Positions 46,064 through 59,185 are shown, numbered from the stretch's first letter. The stretch is DNA of 64,000 nt from Micromonospora echinospora (GCF_900091495.1 NZ_LT607413.1:3100001-3164000); one strand, 5' to 3'. The notes: generated by a model not told the origin, from the letters alone. Translations and numbers: made by a program.

Positions 46064-46879
46064 GTGCGTACGGTTCTCGTCTGCGTCCGAACCCCGTTGG
46101 CGGCGCAGCACCTGTCTTCCGCAGCGGCCAGGCTGGGCCTGTCCGCCGTCGTCCGTACCGCCGTCTCTGATCCCGAGGTGATGCTGCGCCTCGCCGAGCA
46201 ACCGCCCGACGTGGTGCTCGCCGACACCGCGCTGACCCGCCCGGACAGCGCCGGTTTCGTCCGGCGCGTCCTGGCCCGGGCCCCCCAGGCGGCGGTGCTG
46301 CTGCTCGGCGCGGAGGAGTCCGGCGCGGCGGCGGCGACCATCAGCGCCGGTGCGCGTGGGCTGATCCAGGGCGTCGACCAGGATCTGACCAGCGCGGTCG
46401 CCAAGGCCCTCCTGCTGCTCACCGCCCCGGGACGGTCGTCCCGCCGCCGGATCACCGACCCGGCCCTGGACACCGCCGCCGTCGTCGGCGCGACCGGACG
46501 TCCGGGCGGCCGTGCCCCGGCCGCCACGCCACCCGAGTGGCCGGGGCAGGAGGCGCCGGGCGGCCCAGCGATGGTTCCGGTCCAGCGCGGCGACGACGAG
46601 CCGGACGACGCTGCGGAGCCGGAGACGGGCCGGACGGCGCAGGAGCCTCGCCGACCCGAACCGGCCGGGCGCGGGCGGGGCGGGATCGGGCTGACCGAAC
46701 GGGAGCTCCAGGTGCTGCTCGGCATGGCCGAGGGAAAGAGCAACGCCGAGATCGGCCGGGAGCTGTTCGTCTCGGAGGACACCGTCAAGACCCACGCCCG
46801 TCGGCTCTTCCGCAAGCTCGGTGCCCGGGACCGGGCGCACGCCGTCGCCGCCGGCTTCCGCGCCGGCCTGGTCGCCTGA
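46064..46879 (+). CDS. BldM-like orphan response regulator with atypical receiver
   Basis: 271 residues from GTG. The C-terminal LuxR-type HTH (LTERELQVLLGMAEGKSNAE, GRELFVSEDTVKTHARRLF) closely resembles BldM of Streptomyces. The N-terminal receiver keeps an aspartate at residue 54 (VVLADTAL), equivalent to BldM Asp54. However, the acidic pair after the first strand is replaced (VLVCVRTPL) and the switch region is altered, so phosphorylation looks unlikely. A disordered linker of about 75 residues (Pro/Gly/Glu-rich) separates the domains, longer than in BldM. It lies divergent from whiD. BldM forms dimers, or heterodimers with WhiI, to control sporulation genes. Confidence 0.8.
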   Translation: MRTVLVCVRTPLAAQHLSSAAARLGLSAVVRTAVSDPEVMLRLAEQPPDVVLADTALTRPDSAGFVRRVLARAPQAAVLLLGAEESGAAAATISAGARGLIQGVDQDLTSAVAKALLLLTAPGRSSRRRITDPALDTAAVVGATGRPGGRAPAATPPEWPGQEAPGGPAMVPVQRGDDEPDDAAEPETGRTAQEPRRPEPAGRGRGGIGLTERELQVLLGMAEGKSNAEIGRELFVSEDTVKTHARRLFRKLGARDRAHAVAAGFRAGLVA

Positions 46880-46910
46880 GTCGATCCCGGACGCCCGGCC
46901 GGTGGGCGGG

Positions 46911-47324
46911 TCAGTCGCCGGAGGAGTCGGTGTCGTCGTCGCCGGACTCGGTCAGGGTGTCGTGCACCCCGTCGGCGTAGCCCCGGGCGTAGTCCCAGGT
47001 GACGTAGTGGTCGGGGTCCGGGTCGTAGGCCGGCTCGTGCACCCGGGGCCGCCCCGAGCTGAGCAGGTGGCGCAGGTTGCCCCGGAGCAGGTCCCAGTCG
47101 AAGTAGTGCGGTTCGTGGCAGTCCTCGCACTCGATCACCAAGCCGCGGACCCCGATCGGCGCCAGCAGCGCCTGGTAGATTTCAAGATCCGCCAGGTCCT
47201 CCAGGACGTCCTGCCGCTCGACGTCGGTCAGCGGTTCGAGTGAGTCGTCGTCACCGGGGTCGTGCAGGCCGGCGGCCGGGTCGGCCGGGTCGCCGTTGAA
47301 CGGGTCGATGGGCTCGTCGTGCAC
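46911..47324 (-). CDS. DUF5319 family protein
   Basis: 137 residues from GTG (MHDEPIDPFNGDPADPAA), the conserved opening of an acidic actinobacterial family found between the BldM-like and guaB genes. Acidic throughout, with ERQDVLEDLADLEIYQALL and IECEDCHEPHYFDWDLLRGN, where two cysteines and histidines might bind a metal. The C-terminal tail is Asp/Ser-rich. Function unknown. It is convergent with the BldM-like gene and divergent from guaB. Confidence 0.85.
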   Translation of the reverse strand: MHDEPIDPFNGDPADPAAGLHDPGDDDSLEPLTDVERQDVLEDLADLEIYQALLAPIGVRGLVIECEDCHEPHYFDWDLLRGNLRHLLSSGRPRVHEPAYDPDPDHYVTWDYARGYADGVHDTLTESGDDDTDSSGD

Positions 47325-47337
47325 CCCCTCACCGTAG

Positions 47338-49071
<1,734 letters not shown>

Positions 49072-49099
49072 CCATCCCCTGCGACAACTGGAGACCCCC

Positions 49100-50218
49100 A
49101 TGCGTGACGTGGTCGAGATCGGGCTGGGCAAGACCGCGCAGCGCGGCTACCACCTGGACGACATCGCCATCGTGCCGAGCCGGCGGACCCGGGACGTCGA
49201 CGACGTCTCCACCGCCTGGCAGCTCGACGCGTACCAGTTCGGCATCCCCTGCGTCGCGCACCCGTCCGACGCGACGATGAGCCCGGCCTCGGCGGTCCGG
49301 CTCGGCCAGCTCGGCGGCCTGGGCGTGCTGAACGTCGAGGGGCTCTGGACCCGGTACGAGAACCCGACCAAGGTGCTGGAGGAACTGGCCGGGCTCGGCG
49401 AGGACGCCCGCGCCACCAAGCGGCTCCAGGAGGTGTACGCCGAGCCGATCCGCCCGGACCTGATCGCCGAGCGGGTCCGGGAGCTGCGGGCCGGGGGCGG
49501 CACGGTGGCCGTGCGGGTGTCGCCGCAGCACACCCTGGCGCTGGCCCCGGTGATCCTGGACGCCGGGGTCGACATCCTGGTCATCCAGGGCACCATCGTC
49601 TCCGCCGAGCACGTCTCCACCACCGACGAGCCGCTGAACCTCAAGGAGTTCATCGCCGACCTCGACCTGCCGGTGATCGTCGGCGGCTGCACCGACTACA
49701 AGACGGCGCTGCACCTGATGCGTACCGGCGCGGCGGGCGTGATCGTCGGCATCGGCGGCGACGGCTGGTCGACCACCGAGTCGGTGCTCGGCATCCGGGT
49801 GCCCATGGCGACCGCCATCGCGGACGCGGCGGCGGCCCGCCGGGACTACCTCGACGAGACCGGCGGCCGGTACGTCCACCTGATCGCCGACGGCGACGTG
49901 CAGACCTCCGGCGACATCGCCAAGGCGCTCGGCTGCGGCGCGGACGCGGTGATGCTCGGCGAGCCGCTCTCGCTCTGCGCGGAGGCTCCGGCCGGCGGCG
50001 CCTGGTGGCACTCGGCGGCGAGCCACCCGTCGCTGCCCCGGGGCGCGTTCGAGGCCGCCGGCGAGCCGCTCGGGGAGATGGAGCGGCTGCTCTTCGGCCC
50101 GGCCGACGAACCGGACGGCCAGCTCAACCTCTTCGGCGGCCTGCGCCGGGCGATGGCCAAGTGCGGCTACCGCGACCTGAAGGAGTTCCAGAAGGTCGGC
50201 CTGGTCCTGGACCGGTAG
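49100..50218 (+). CDS. guaB3: GuaB3 family IMP dehydrogenase/GMP reductase-related protein
   Basis: 372 residues from ATG, 28 bases after guaB. It keeps the barrel ([73 protein letters not shown]) but lacks the CBS domains. The usual catalytic-loop cysteine is absent, which reads GIGGDGWSTTESVLG instead. This GuaB3 subfamily is found beside guaB in most actinobacteria; recent family work suggests guanine nucleotide interconversion, and the exact reaction here is not proven. Confidence 0.93.
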   Translation: MRDVVEIGLGKTAQRGYHLDDIAIVPSRRTRDVDDVSTAWQLDAYQFGIPCVAHPSDATMSPASAVRLGQLGGLGVLNVEGLWTRYENPTKVLEELAGLGEDARATKRLQEVYAEPIRPDLIAERVRELRAGGGTVAVRVSPQHTLALAPVILDAGVDILVIQGTIVSAEHVSTTDEPLNLKEFIADLDLPVIVGGCTDYKTALHLMRTGAAGVIVGIGGDGWSTTESVLGIRVPMATAIADAAAARRDYLDETGGRYVHLIADGDVQTSGDIAKALGCGADAVMLGEPLSLCAEAPAGGAWWHSAASHPSLPRGAFEAAGEPLGEMERLLFGPADEPDGQLNLFGGLRRAMAKCGYRDLKEFQKVGLVLDR

Positions 50219-50220
50219 CT

Positions 50221-50277
50221 GGTAGCAGGGGTCCCCTGATACCGCTTTTCGATGAGGAGGGGTCCCCTGCCACCACG
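50221..50277 (+). repeat. Copy D of the palindromic repeat
   Basis: GGTAGCAGGGGTCCCCTGAT, ACCGCTTTTCGATGAGG, then AGGGGTCCCCTGCCACCAC. It begins 2 bases past the guaB3 stop. An ATG inside it (50252) opens a frame continuous with the peptidase gene but is unlikely to be the start. Confidence 0.88.
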
Positions 50278-50326
50278 TCCGGCGCGGGCACCCTCGGCAC
50301 GCGTCGACCGTTGCCGGAACCGGCCC

Positions 50327-51736
50327 GTGACCCACCGTCCGGGCCGGTTCCGGCTCGTCGCCGCGGTGCTGGCCCTCGTCGCCGTACCGGCCCTGGCCGG
50401 TTGCACCCCCAAGGACGACCCCGCCGGTGACGAGGGCGCCGCCGGCATCGGCGACCGTTACTTCCCGCAGTACGGCAACGGCGGCTACGACGTCGCCGGG
50501 TACGACCTGCGGGTGCGCTACGACCCGGCCACCGACCGGCTCGACGGCACCACCACGGTCACCGCCACCAGCCGACAGGCGCTGACCCGGTTCAACCTCG
50601 ATCTGGTCGGGTTGACCGTCTCCTCGGTCACCGTGGACGGCCGGCCGGCCACGCACCGGCGGGACGACGCCGAACTGGTGGTCACCCCGGCCGAGCGGAT
50701 CGCGCCGGGCCGCCGCTTCGCCGTGGTGGTCGAGTACGCCGGGGTACCCGGCACGGTCACCAACTCCGGCCTGGGCGAGGGCGGCTTCCTGCACACCTCC
50801 GACGGCGCGGTCGCGCTCGGTCAGCCGGAGTCGGCGAGCACCTGGTTCCCGGTCAACGACCATCCGTTCGACAAGGCGACGTACGACATCGAGGTGACCG
50901 TGCCGGACGGCCTGGCCGCGGTGAGCAACGGGGTGCCGGAGCAACGGACCAGCGCCGGCGGCTGGACCACCTGGAGGTGGGCCGAGCGGACCCCGATGGC
51001 GAGCTACCTGAGCACCCTGGTGATCGGGGAGTACCGGGTGGAGACCGGTGTGCACCGGGGACGTCCGGTGGTCACCGCGGTCGCCGCCGGGCTGCCCGCC
51101 GACGGTCCCGCCGCCCGGTCCCTCGACCGCACCACCGAGATCGCCGACTACCTGGAGATCCTCTTCGGGCCGTACCCGTTCGAGTCGTACGGCGGGATCG
51201 CGGTCGCCGACCCGCGTGTCGGGTACGCCCTGGAGACCCAGTCCCGCCCGGTGTACGGGCCGGGATTCTTCCGGGACGGACAGCCGAACCCCGGCGTGGT
51301 CGCGCACGAGCTGGCCCACCAGTGGTTCGGCAACAGCGTCTCGGTCGCCCGGTGGAGCGACATCTGGCTCAACGAGGGCTTCGCCACCTACGCGGAGTGG
51401 CTCTGGACGGAACACACCGGCGGCCGGACGGCCCAGCAGAGCTTCGAGCGGCAGTACGCCGTGACCGACTGGTCGATGCCCACCCTGGACCCGGGCCCGG
51501 CCCGGTTGTTCTCCACCGCGGTCTACCAACGGGGGGCGCTCACCGTGCACGCCCTGCGCCGGACGGTCGGCGACGACGCCTTCTTCCGGATCCTGCGGAC
51601 CTGGACCCTGGAACGGCGCAACGGCAACGCGACCACCGGCGACCTCGTGCTGCTGGCCGAACGCCTTGCCGGCCGGTCGTTGCGTCCGCTTCTCGATTCC
51701 TGGCTGGTCGGCGACACCGCCCCGGCCATGCCCTGA
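50327..51736 (+). CDS. M1-family metallopeptidase, lipoprotein (first of a tandem pair)
   Basis: 469 residues from GTG at 50327 (VTHRPGRFRLVAAVLALVAV). Lipobox PALAGC. M1 features: exopeptidase-like ASYLSTLVIGEY region, zinc motif HELAHQWFG (HExxH) and NEGFATYAEWLW with the third ligand Glu, plus catalytic-type tyrosine region AVYQRGALTVHALR. It is a membrane-anchored extracytoplasmic aminopeptidase-like enzyme; the GAMEN motif is not conserved. It is about 60% like the next gene by eye, so a tandem duplication is likely. Confidence 0.9.
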   Translation: MTHRPGRFRLVAAVLALVAVPALAGCTPKDDPAGDEGAAGIGDRYFPQYGNGGYDVAGYDLRVRYDPATDRLDGTTTVTATSRQALTRFNLDLVGLTVSSVTVDGRPATHRRDDAELVVTPAERIAPGRRFAVVVEYAGVPGTVTNSGLGEGGFLHTSDGAVALGQPESASTWFPVNDHPFDKATYDIEVTVPDGLAAVSNGVPEQRTSAGGWTTWRWAERTPMASYLSTLVIGEYRVETGVHRGRPVVTAVAAGLPADGPAARSLDRTTEIADYLEILFGPYPFESYGGIAVADPRVGYALETQSRPVYGPGFFRDGQPNPGVVAHELAHQWFGNSVSVARWSDIWLNEGFATYAEWLWTEHTGGRTAQQSFERQYAVTDWSMPTLDPGPARLFSTAVYQRGALTVHALRRTVGDDAFFRILRTWTLERRNGNATTGDLVLLAERLAGRSLRPLLDSWLVGDTAPAMP

Positions 51737-51856
51737 CCCGGTGTGTGATCATCGGAACGCCCGGTCGGCCCGGCCACGGTGGACGAGCCGGCGGTACCGG
51801 TCGTGGGCGCTCCGGCCCGCCGCGCGGGCGAGCCGCGCCGTCTCCTGGAGGTTGCG

Positions 51857-53311
<1,455 letters not shown>

Positions 53312-53394
53312 GTTCTCCGTCCGGCGAGTGCCTCTGCTGGAGGGTGCGAAAAGTGCCCCTGGCGCCGGGTTACCGATCGGTAGATGATGCCTCC

Positions 53395-55092
53395 ATGCGG
53401 TACGACGTACTGGTCGTCGGATCCGGTTTCGGGGGCAGTGTCGCGGCCCTGCGACTGGCCGAGAAGGGCTGGTCCGTCGGTGTGCTGGAGGCCGGGCGGC
53501 GGTTCGCCGACCACGAGTTCCCGGAGACCTCCTGGCGGCTGCGGCGTTTCCTCTGGGCCCCCCGGCTGGGCTGCTACGGCATCCAGCGGATCAGCCTGCT
53601 CCGGCCGGCCGACCGGAAGGCCGGTGGGGGAGTGCTGGTGCTCTCCGGGGCCGGGGTGGGTGGCGGTTCCCTGGTCTACGCGAACACCCTCTACGAACCC
53701 CTGGACGCCTTCTACGACGACCCGCAGTGGCGGGACATCGCCGACTGGCGGTCCGAGTTGGCAGGTCACTACGACCAGGCGAAGCGGATGCTCGGCGTCA
53801 CCACGTACCCGATCCAGACCGGCGCGGACCGGGTGATGCGGGCGGTGGCCGCGCGGATGGGGGTCGAGCACACCGTGCACCCGACCCCGGTCGCCGTGCA
53901 CATCGGCCGCCCCGGCGAGCGGGTGGCCGACCCGTACTTCGGCGGGGCCGGCCCGGAGCGCACCGGCTGCATCCACTGTGGCTCCTGCATGACCGGCTGC
54001 CGGCACGGGGCCAAGAACACCCTGGTCAAGAACTATCTCTGGCTCGCCGAGCGGCTCGGCGCACGGGTGCATCCGCTGACCACGGTGACCGCGATCCGGC
54101 CCGCCCCCGGCGGCGGGTACCGGGTGGAGACCGTCCGCACCGGGTCCTGGCTGCGGAAGCGACGACAGGTGGTCGAGGCCGACCAGGTGGTCCTCGCGGC
54201 CGGTGCGCTCGGCACCCAGCGGCTGCTGCACGAGATGCGGGCCACCGGGGCGCTGCCCGGGATCTCACCCCGCCTCGGCGAGCTGACCCGGACCAACTCC
54301 GAGGCGATCCTCGGCGCGGCGGTGCCCCGCCGCCGGGCCCGGGCCGAGGGGCTGGACTTCACCGAGGGGGTGGCGATCACCAGCTCGTTCCACCCGGACG
54401 CGCAGACCCACATCGAGCCGGTCCGCTACGGACGCGGCTCCAACGCGATGGGGTTGTTCCAGTCGCTGCTGGTCGACGGTGGCCCGCACCGGCTCCGCCG
54501 CTGGCTGGGCATCCTGCTCCGGCAGCCGGGTCTCGCGGCGCGGATGTTGTCCGTACGCGGCTGGTCGGAGCGGACGGTGATCGCCCTGGTGATGCAGTCG
54601 GCGGACAACTCGCTGACCACCCGGCTGCGGCGTGGCCCGCTCGGCCGTCGGCTGGTCTCCGGCCCGGGGCACGGCGAACCGAACCCGACCTGGATCCCGG
54701 CCGGCAACCAGGCGGCCCGACTGCTCGCCGAGGAGATCGGCGGGGTGCCGGGCGGGTCGCTGACCGAGCCGTTCGACATCCCGATGACCGCGCACCTCCT
54801 GGGCGGCGCGGTCATCGGCGCCGACCCGGCCAGCGGAGTGATCGATCCGTACCACCGTGTCTTCGGTCACCCGGGTCTGCACGTGCTGGACGGCGCGGCG
54901 GTCTCGGCGAACCTGGGCGTCAACCCGTCACTGACGATCGCCGCCCAGGCGGAACGGGCGATGGCGTTCTGGCCGAACCGGGGCGACCCGGACCCGAGGC
55001 CGCCGCTCGGCGAGCCGTACCGCCGGCTGGAGCCGGTGCAGCCCCGGCTCCCGGCGGTTCCGGCCGACGCCCCCGGCGCCCTGCGGATGTGA
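53395..55092 (+). CDS. FAD-dependent GMC oxidoreductase (ChoD/cholesterol-oxidase-like)
   Basis: 565 residues from ATG at 53395; TAGATG lies 8 bases upstream, so the mRNA may be leaderless. FAD-binding VLVVGSGFGGSVAALRLAEK at the N-terminus and SLVYANTLYEPL follow. A cysteine cluster CIHCGSCMTGCRHGAKN resembles a ferredoxin-like motif typical of this ChoD subfamily. C-terminal GMC signature: DGAAVSANLGVNPSLTIAAQ. In mycobacteria choD likewise lies downstream of guaB3. Steroid oxidation has been proposed but the physiological substrate is uncertain. No signal peptide is visible. Confidence 0.88.
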   Translation: MRYDVLVVGSGFGGSVAALRLAEKGWSVGVLEAGRRFADHEFPETSWRLRRFLWAPRLGCYGIQRISLLRPADRKAGGGVLVLSGAGVGGGSLVYANTLYEPLDAFYDDPQWRDIADWRSELAGHYDQAKRMLGVTTYPIQTGADRVMRAVAARMGVEHTVHPTPVAVHIGRPGERVADPYFGGAGPERTGCIHCGSCMTGCRHGAKNTLVKNYLWLAERLGARVHPLTTVTAIRPAPGGGYRVETVRTGSWLRKRRQVVEADQVVLAAGALGTQRLLHEMRATGALPGISPRLGELTRTNSEAILGAAVPRRRARAEGLDFTEGVAITSSFHPDAQTHIEPVRYGRGSNAMGLFQSLLVDGGPHRLRRWLGILLRQPGLAARMLSVRGWSERTVIALVMQSADNSLTTRLRRGPLGRRLVSGPGHGEPNPTWIPAGNQAARLLAEEIGGVPGGSLTEPFDIPMTAHLLGGAVIGADPASGVIDPYHRVFGHPGLHVLDGAAVSANLGVNPSLTIAAQAERAMAFWPNRGDPDPRPPLGEPYRRLEPVQPRLPAVPADAPGALRM

Positions 55093-55119
55093 TCGGGCCC
55101 GCCGCCCGGGTGACTGTGC

Positions 55120-56208
55120 TCAGGTCCGCTGCCCGGGTCGACCCGTCGGGCGTGGTGGCCCAGGTTCGCGTCGGTCCGTCCAGGCGACCAGCACCGCGTG
55201 CGGGAGGGTCAGCGCGGCCAGCACGGCGACCGTCGCGGGCAGCGGGTCCGCCCGGTGGCTGGGCCAGGTGACCAGGGCTACCAGGGCGACAACGGCGACC
55301 ACCGTGGGAGCCGCCGCCTGACGGGCGAAGCGACGCAGTGGCGGTCCGAGCCGTCCGGCCCCCAGATCGGCCGTGTTCCGCGGATCGTGCCGCAGCAACC
55401 GGGCGACGTGGCGGCAGGAGTGCCAGGCGGCGAAGTACGCCCCGACGGCCAGGGCCGGTGGCACGGTACCGAACAGCCCGGCGAGGAGAAGGGGTTGGCC
55501 GGCGTCGCGGACGCATCCGGCGCGGACCTGCCGGATCGCGGTGACCGTGACCGCGCACAGTACGGTGGCCAGCGCCAGCGTCCGCACCTCGACGGTGAGC
55601 AGCGCCGGTGCCTGCGGGGCCACTGCCGCCAGCAGCGGGTCGACCTGCTCCCGCCACAGGGCCAGCGGGATGACCACAGGCGGTCCCCCGTACGCGAGCA
55701 CGACGGCCACGCCCGGACGGATCGGGCGGCGGTCCCGCTCGGCACGGAATGCCACGTCGGCGGTGCCGAAGTGGACGACCGACACGACGAGGAATCCGAC
55801 CAGCGCCAGGTTCGGCGCGGCCCGGAAGGCCGCCAGTCCGGCCCCGGCGACGGCCGCGTAGACCACCAGCAGCGTCACGCGTGCCGGCAGTTGCCGGGCG
55901 CGTGCCGACATCCAGGCGGGCACCAGGTGGTCGACCGCGCCGTGCGGGAGTCCGAGGAGCAGTCCCGTGATCAGGAAGGCCGACGAGTCGCCCAGTCCGA
56001 AGGCGCGGATCAGCGGCGACAGCGCCAGCAGTCCACCGAGGGCGAGTTGCGAGGCGGCCCCAACGCGCAGCAGCAACCGGTCCGGCATTCCCGGGCCGTC
56101 CGCCGCGCCGGGCGACGGCTGTCGGAGTCGGGTCGGTGCGCCGTCGTCTGCTGCCGGCAGCGCAGGGCCGGCCCGCGTGGCCGGGTCAGACGACGGTGAG
56201 TCGACCAC
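55120..56208 (-). CDS. blh: Beta-carotene 15,15'-dioxygenase, Brp/Blh family
   Basis: 362 residues if the GTG at 56208 is used; it overlaps the rhodopsin stop by 23 bases. A start at the ATG 56088 (MPDRLLLRVG) would drop a disordered 40-residue N-terminus. An integral membrane protein with about 8-9 helices. Brp/Blh histidine motifs: GLPHGAVDHLVP (residues 87-97), SVVHFGTADVAF, GAYFAAWHSCRHVARLL and TLPHAVLVAW. Blh cleaves beta-carotene into two retinal molecules. Co-operonic with the rhodopsin gene, it would supply the chromophore. No carotenoid genes are in the window, so beta-carotene must be made elsewhere. Confidence 0.9.
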   Translation of the reverse strand: MVDSPSSDPATRAGPALPAADDGAPTRLRQPSPGAADGPGMPDRLLLRVGAASQLALGGLLALSPLIRAFGLGDSSAFLITGLLLGLPHGAVDHLVPAWMSARARQLPARVTLLVVYAAVAGAGLAAFRAAPNLALVGFLVVSVVHFGTADVAFRAERDRRPIRPGVAVVLAYGGPPVVIPLALWREQVDPLLAAVAPQAPALLTVEVRTLALATVLCAVTVTAIRQVRAGCVRDAGQPLLLAGLFGTVPPALAVGAYFAAWHSCRHVARLLRHDPRNTADLGAGRLGPPLRRFARQAAAPTVVAVVALVALVTWPSHRADPLPATVAVLAALTLPHAVLVAWTDRREPGPPRPTGRPGQRT

Positions 56209-56884
56209 GGTCGGACAGGGAACGTAGCCGGCCGAGATCGACGATGCTCCAGCCCACCTTCGTCAGGATGGACAGCACGACGAAGAGCAGGCTGGTGGTG
56301 GCGGAGCTGATCAGACCGACACCGGTCGGGCCGATCAGCCAGAACACGGGGTAGCCCACCCAGAGCACGCTGAGCAGCAGGGCGGCCTCCCGGTACACCG
56401 CCGCGATCTCCTTCGGTTGGCGGTGCGCATGGGTGCGTAGCGGTCCCCAGATCAGGCCGTAGACCGCGAGGAAGGCCAGCACCCCGATCGCGTACAGGGT
56501 GTAGCGGGCCGTGGTGTCCACCGTGATCTCGGCGGCCAGCCCGCAGAGGAAGATCACCAGGTTCGTCCCGACGATGGCGCCGGTCAGTCTCCAGCGGCGG
56601 CCGGGCAGGGAGTGCGTCGCGGTCAGCATCAGGGCCACCAGCAACAGGGGGGAGGTGACCGCCCAGTCGACGTACCGCGCCCAGTAGAGCGTGTGGCCGG
56701 CCACCTCCACCCGCCCGCCGCCCAGGGCCATGACCAGGTACCAGGAGCCGGACCAGACCGGGATCGCGATCGCCACCCGGTACTCGCTGAGCGGGACTCC
56801 GTGCGGGTCCGCCCGCCATCGGGTGAAGAGCACGACCCCACCTGCCATGGCGGCGACGTACACCCAGAGCCACCACTCGGTCAT
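56186..56884 (-). CDS. Microbial (type 1) rhodopsin, Anabaena sensory rhodopsin/xenorhodopsin-like
   Basis: 232 residues from the ATG at 56884, with GAGGAGTGTGC upstream. Seven helices. Helix C reads YWARYVDWAVTSPLLL: Arg70, Asp73 (BR Asp85), Thr77 (Thr89) and Ala84 (Asp96). Helix F carries GYPVFWLIGPTGVG. Helix G has VLSILTKVGWSIVDLGRLR with the retinal Lys209; the BR Asp212 position is Ser205. BR Glu194 and Glu204 positions are Thr. GVPLSEYRVAIAIPVWSG and the GLRNL-like end are close to Anabaena sensory rhodopsin by memory. Leu81 at the tuning site suggests green absorption. Ion transport or signalling role is undecided. Confidence 0.92.
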   Translation of the reverse strand: MTEWWLWVYVAAMAGGVVLFTRWRADPHGVPLSEYRVAIAIPVWSGSWYLVMALGGGRVEVAGHTLYWARYVDWAVTSPLLLVALMLTATHSLPGRRWRLTGAIVGTNLVIFLCGLAAEITVDTTARYTLYAIGVLAFLAVYGLIWGPLRTHAHRQPKEIAAVYREAALLLSVLWVGYPVFWLIGPTGVGLISSATTSLLFVVLSILTKVGWSIVDLGRLRSLSDRGRLTVV

Positions 56885-56985
56885 GCACACTCCTCGGCCG
56901 GCTCCGGGAACACCATGCCCGCCCGGCTGTCCGTTTCTCGCGAACTGGCGTAGCCGGGGAGCGGGTAACGGAATGGTAGAAACAC

Positions 56986-57014
56986 CCTATACAAGGCAAG
57001 AAAACCATGTTCCG
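56986..57014 (-). promoter_or_regulatory. Candidate rhodopsin-blh promoter
   Basis: On the minus strand, CGGAAC (57014-57009), 17 bases, TATAGG (56991-56986), in the AT-rich stretch between guaA and the rhodopsin gene. GGAAC recalls ECF-sigma -35 boxes, but the -10 looks vegetative. The leader would be about 95 bases. Confidence 0.35.
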
Positions 57015-57137
57015 GCAATAGCCCTGATTATGGTACGGAAACGCCCCGAGCTTCGTGGACGGCATCTCGCCGCCGCACCGCCGGTCCGTGGCCGCGGTCA
57101 TGCGACGGACCGGCGGGGGCCTCGCTGGCGTCGCCGG

Positions 57138-57143
57138 TAGGCT
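57138..57143 (+). promoter_or_regulatory. Predicted -10 box for a leaderless guaA transcript
   Basis: TAGGCT followed by TTGCTGCC (8 bases) and the ATG at 57152, with no Shine-Dalgarno. Confidence 0.45.
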
Positions 57144-57151
57144 TTGCTGCC

Positions 57152-58705
<1,554 letters not shown>

Positions 58706-58744
58706 CCCGAGCGGGCCGTCGAGCCGTCGAGGAGCCCCCGAGGA

Positions 58745-58770
58745 GCGGGTGGCCAGGTCGCGCCACCCGC
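58745..58770. terminator. Predicted bidirectional terminator
   Basis: GCGGGTGGC (58745-58753), 8-base loop, GCCACCCGC (58762-58770): perfect 9-bp arms between guaA and the convergent pspC gene, ending one base before the opposing stop. Confidence 0.65.
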
Positions 58771-58771
58771 C

Positions 58772-59041
58772 TCACCCGGGTGGCGCGGCCCGCGACGGGT
58801 GCGGCCAGGCCGGCGCGTCCGGTGGCTCCTCGGGCATGAGGAACCACATGACCGGGTACGCCAGCAGCGCCACGCCGGCGGTGAACAGGGTGGACACCGC
58901 GAAGACCACCCGGACCAGGGTGGGGTCGACCTCGAAGTAGCGGCCGAGGCCGCTGGCGACCCCGGCCACCATCCGGTCGGTGGTGGGCCTGCGGAGCTGT
59001 TTGTACGGGGCCTGCGGGGATGAGGGGCTCGTCCATGTCAT
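58772..59041 (-). CDS. PspC-domain membrane protein
   Basis: 89 residues from ATG with GGTGGAGCC upstream. The PspC domain is clear: KQLRRPTTDRMVAGVASGLG, RYFEVDPTLVRVVFAV, then a hydrophobic helix STLFTAGVALLAYPVMWFLM and the tail PEEPPDAPAW. PspC proteins are membrane-stress sensors or regulators; in actinobacteria small stand-alone versions are common and their role is unclear. Confidence 0.9.
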   Translation of the reverse strand: MTWTSPSSPQAPYKQLRRPTTDRMVAGVASGLGRYFEVDPTLVRVVFAVSTLFTAGVALLAYPVMWFLMPEEPPDAPAWPHPSRAAPPG

Positions 59042-59185
59042 GGCTCCACCCTCTCCGGTCGTCGCCCGGTTGCCCTCGGTGAGGGCCCGGATCTATACCC
59101 TGATCGATCCCTGAGGTGGAAGTCTTCCGTCAGGAATCTGACTGTTTTTCGATGTCGTACCTGGTCAGGGGGAGAATTCAGCCCC

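Noticed and set aside
50252..50326. N-terminal extension of the first M1 peptidase from an ATG inside repeat copy D
   Set aside because: The added residues are repeat-derived and would bury the signal peptide; the GTG at 50327 directly precedes a normal lipoprotein signal.
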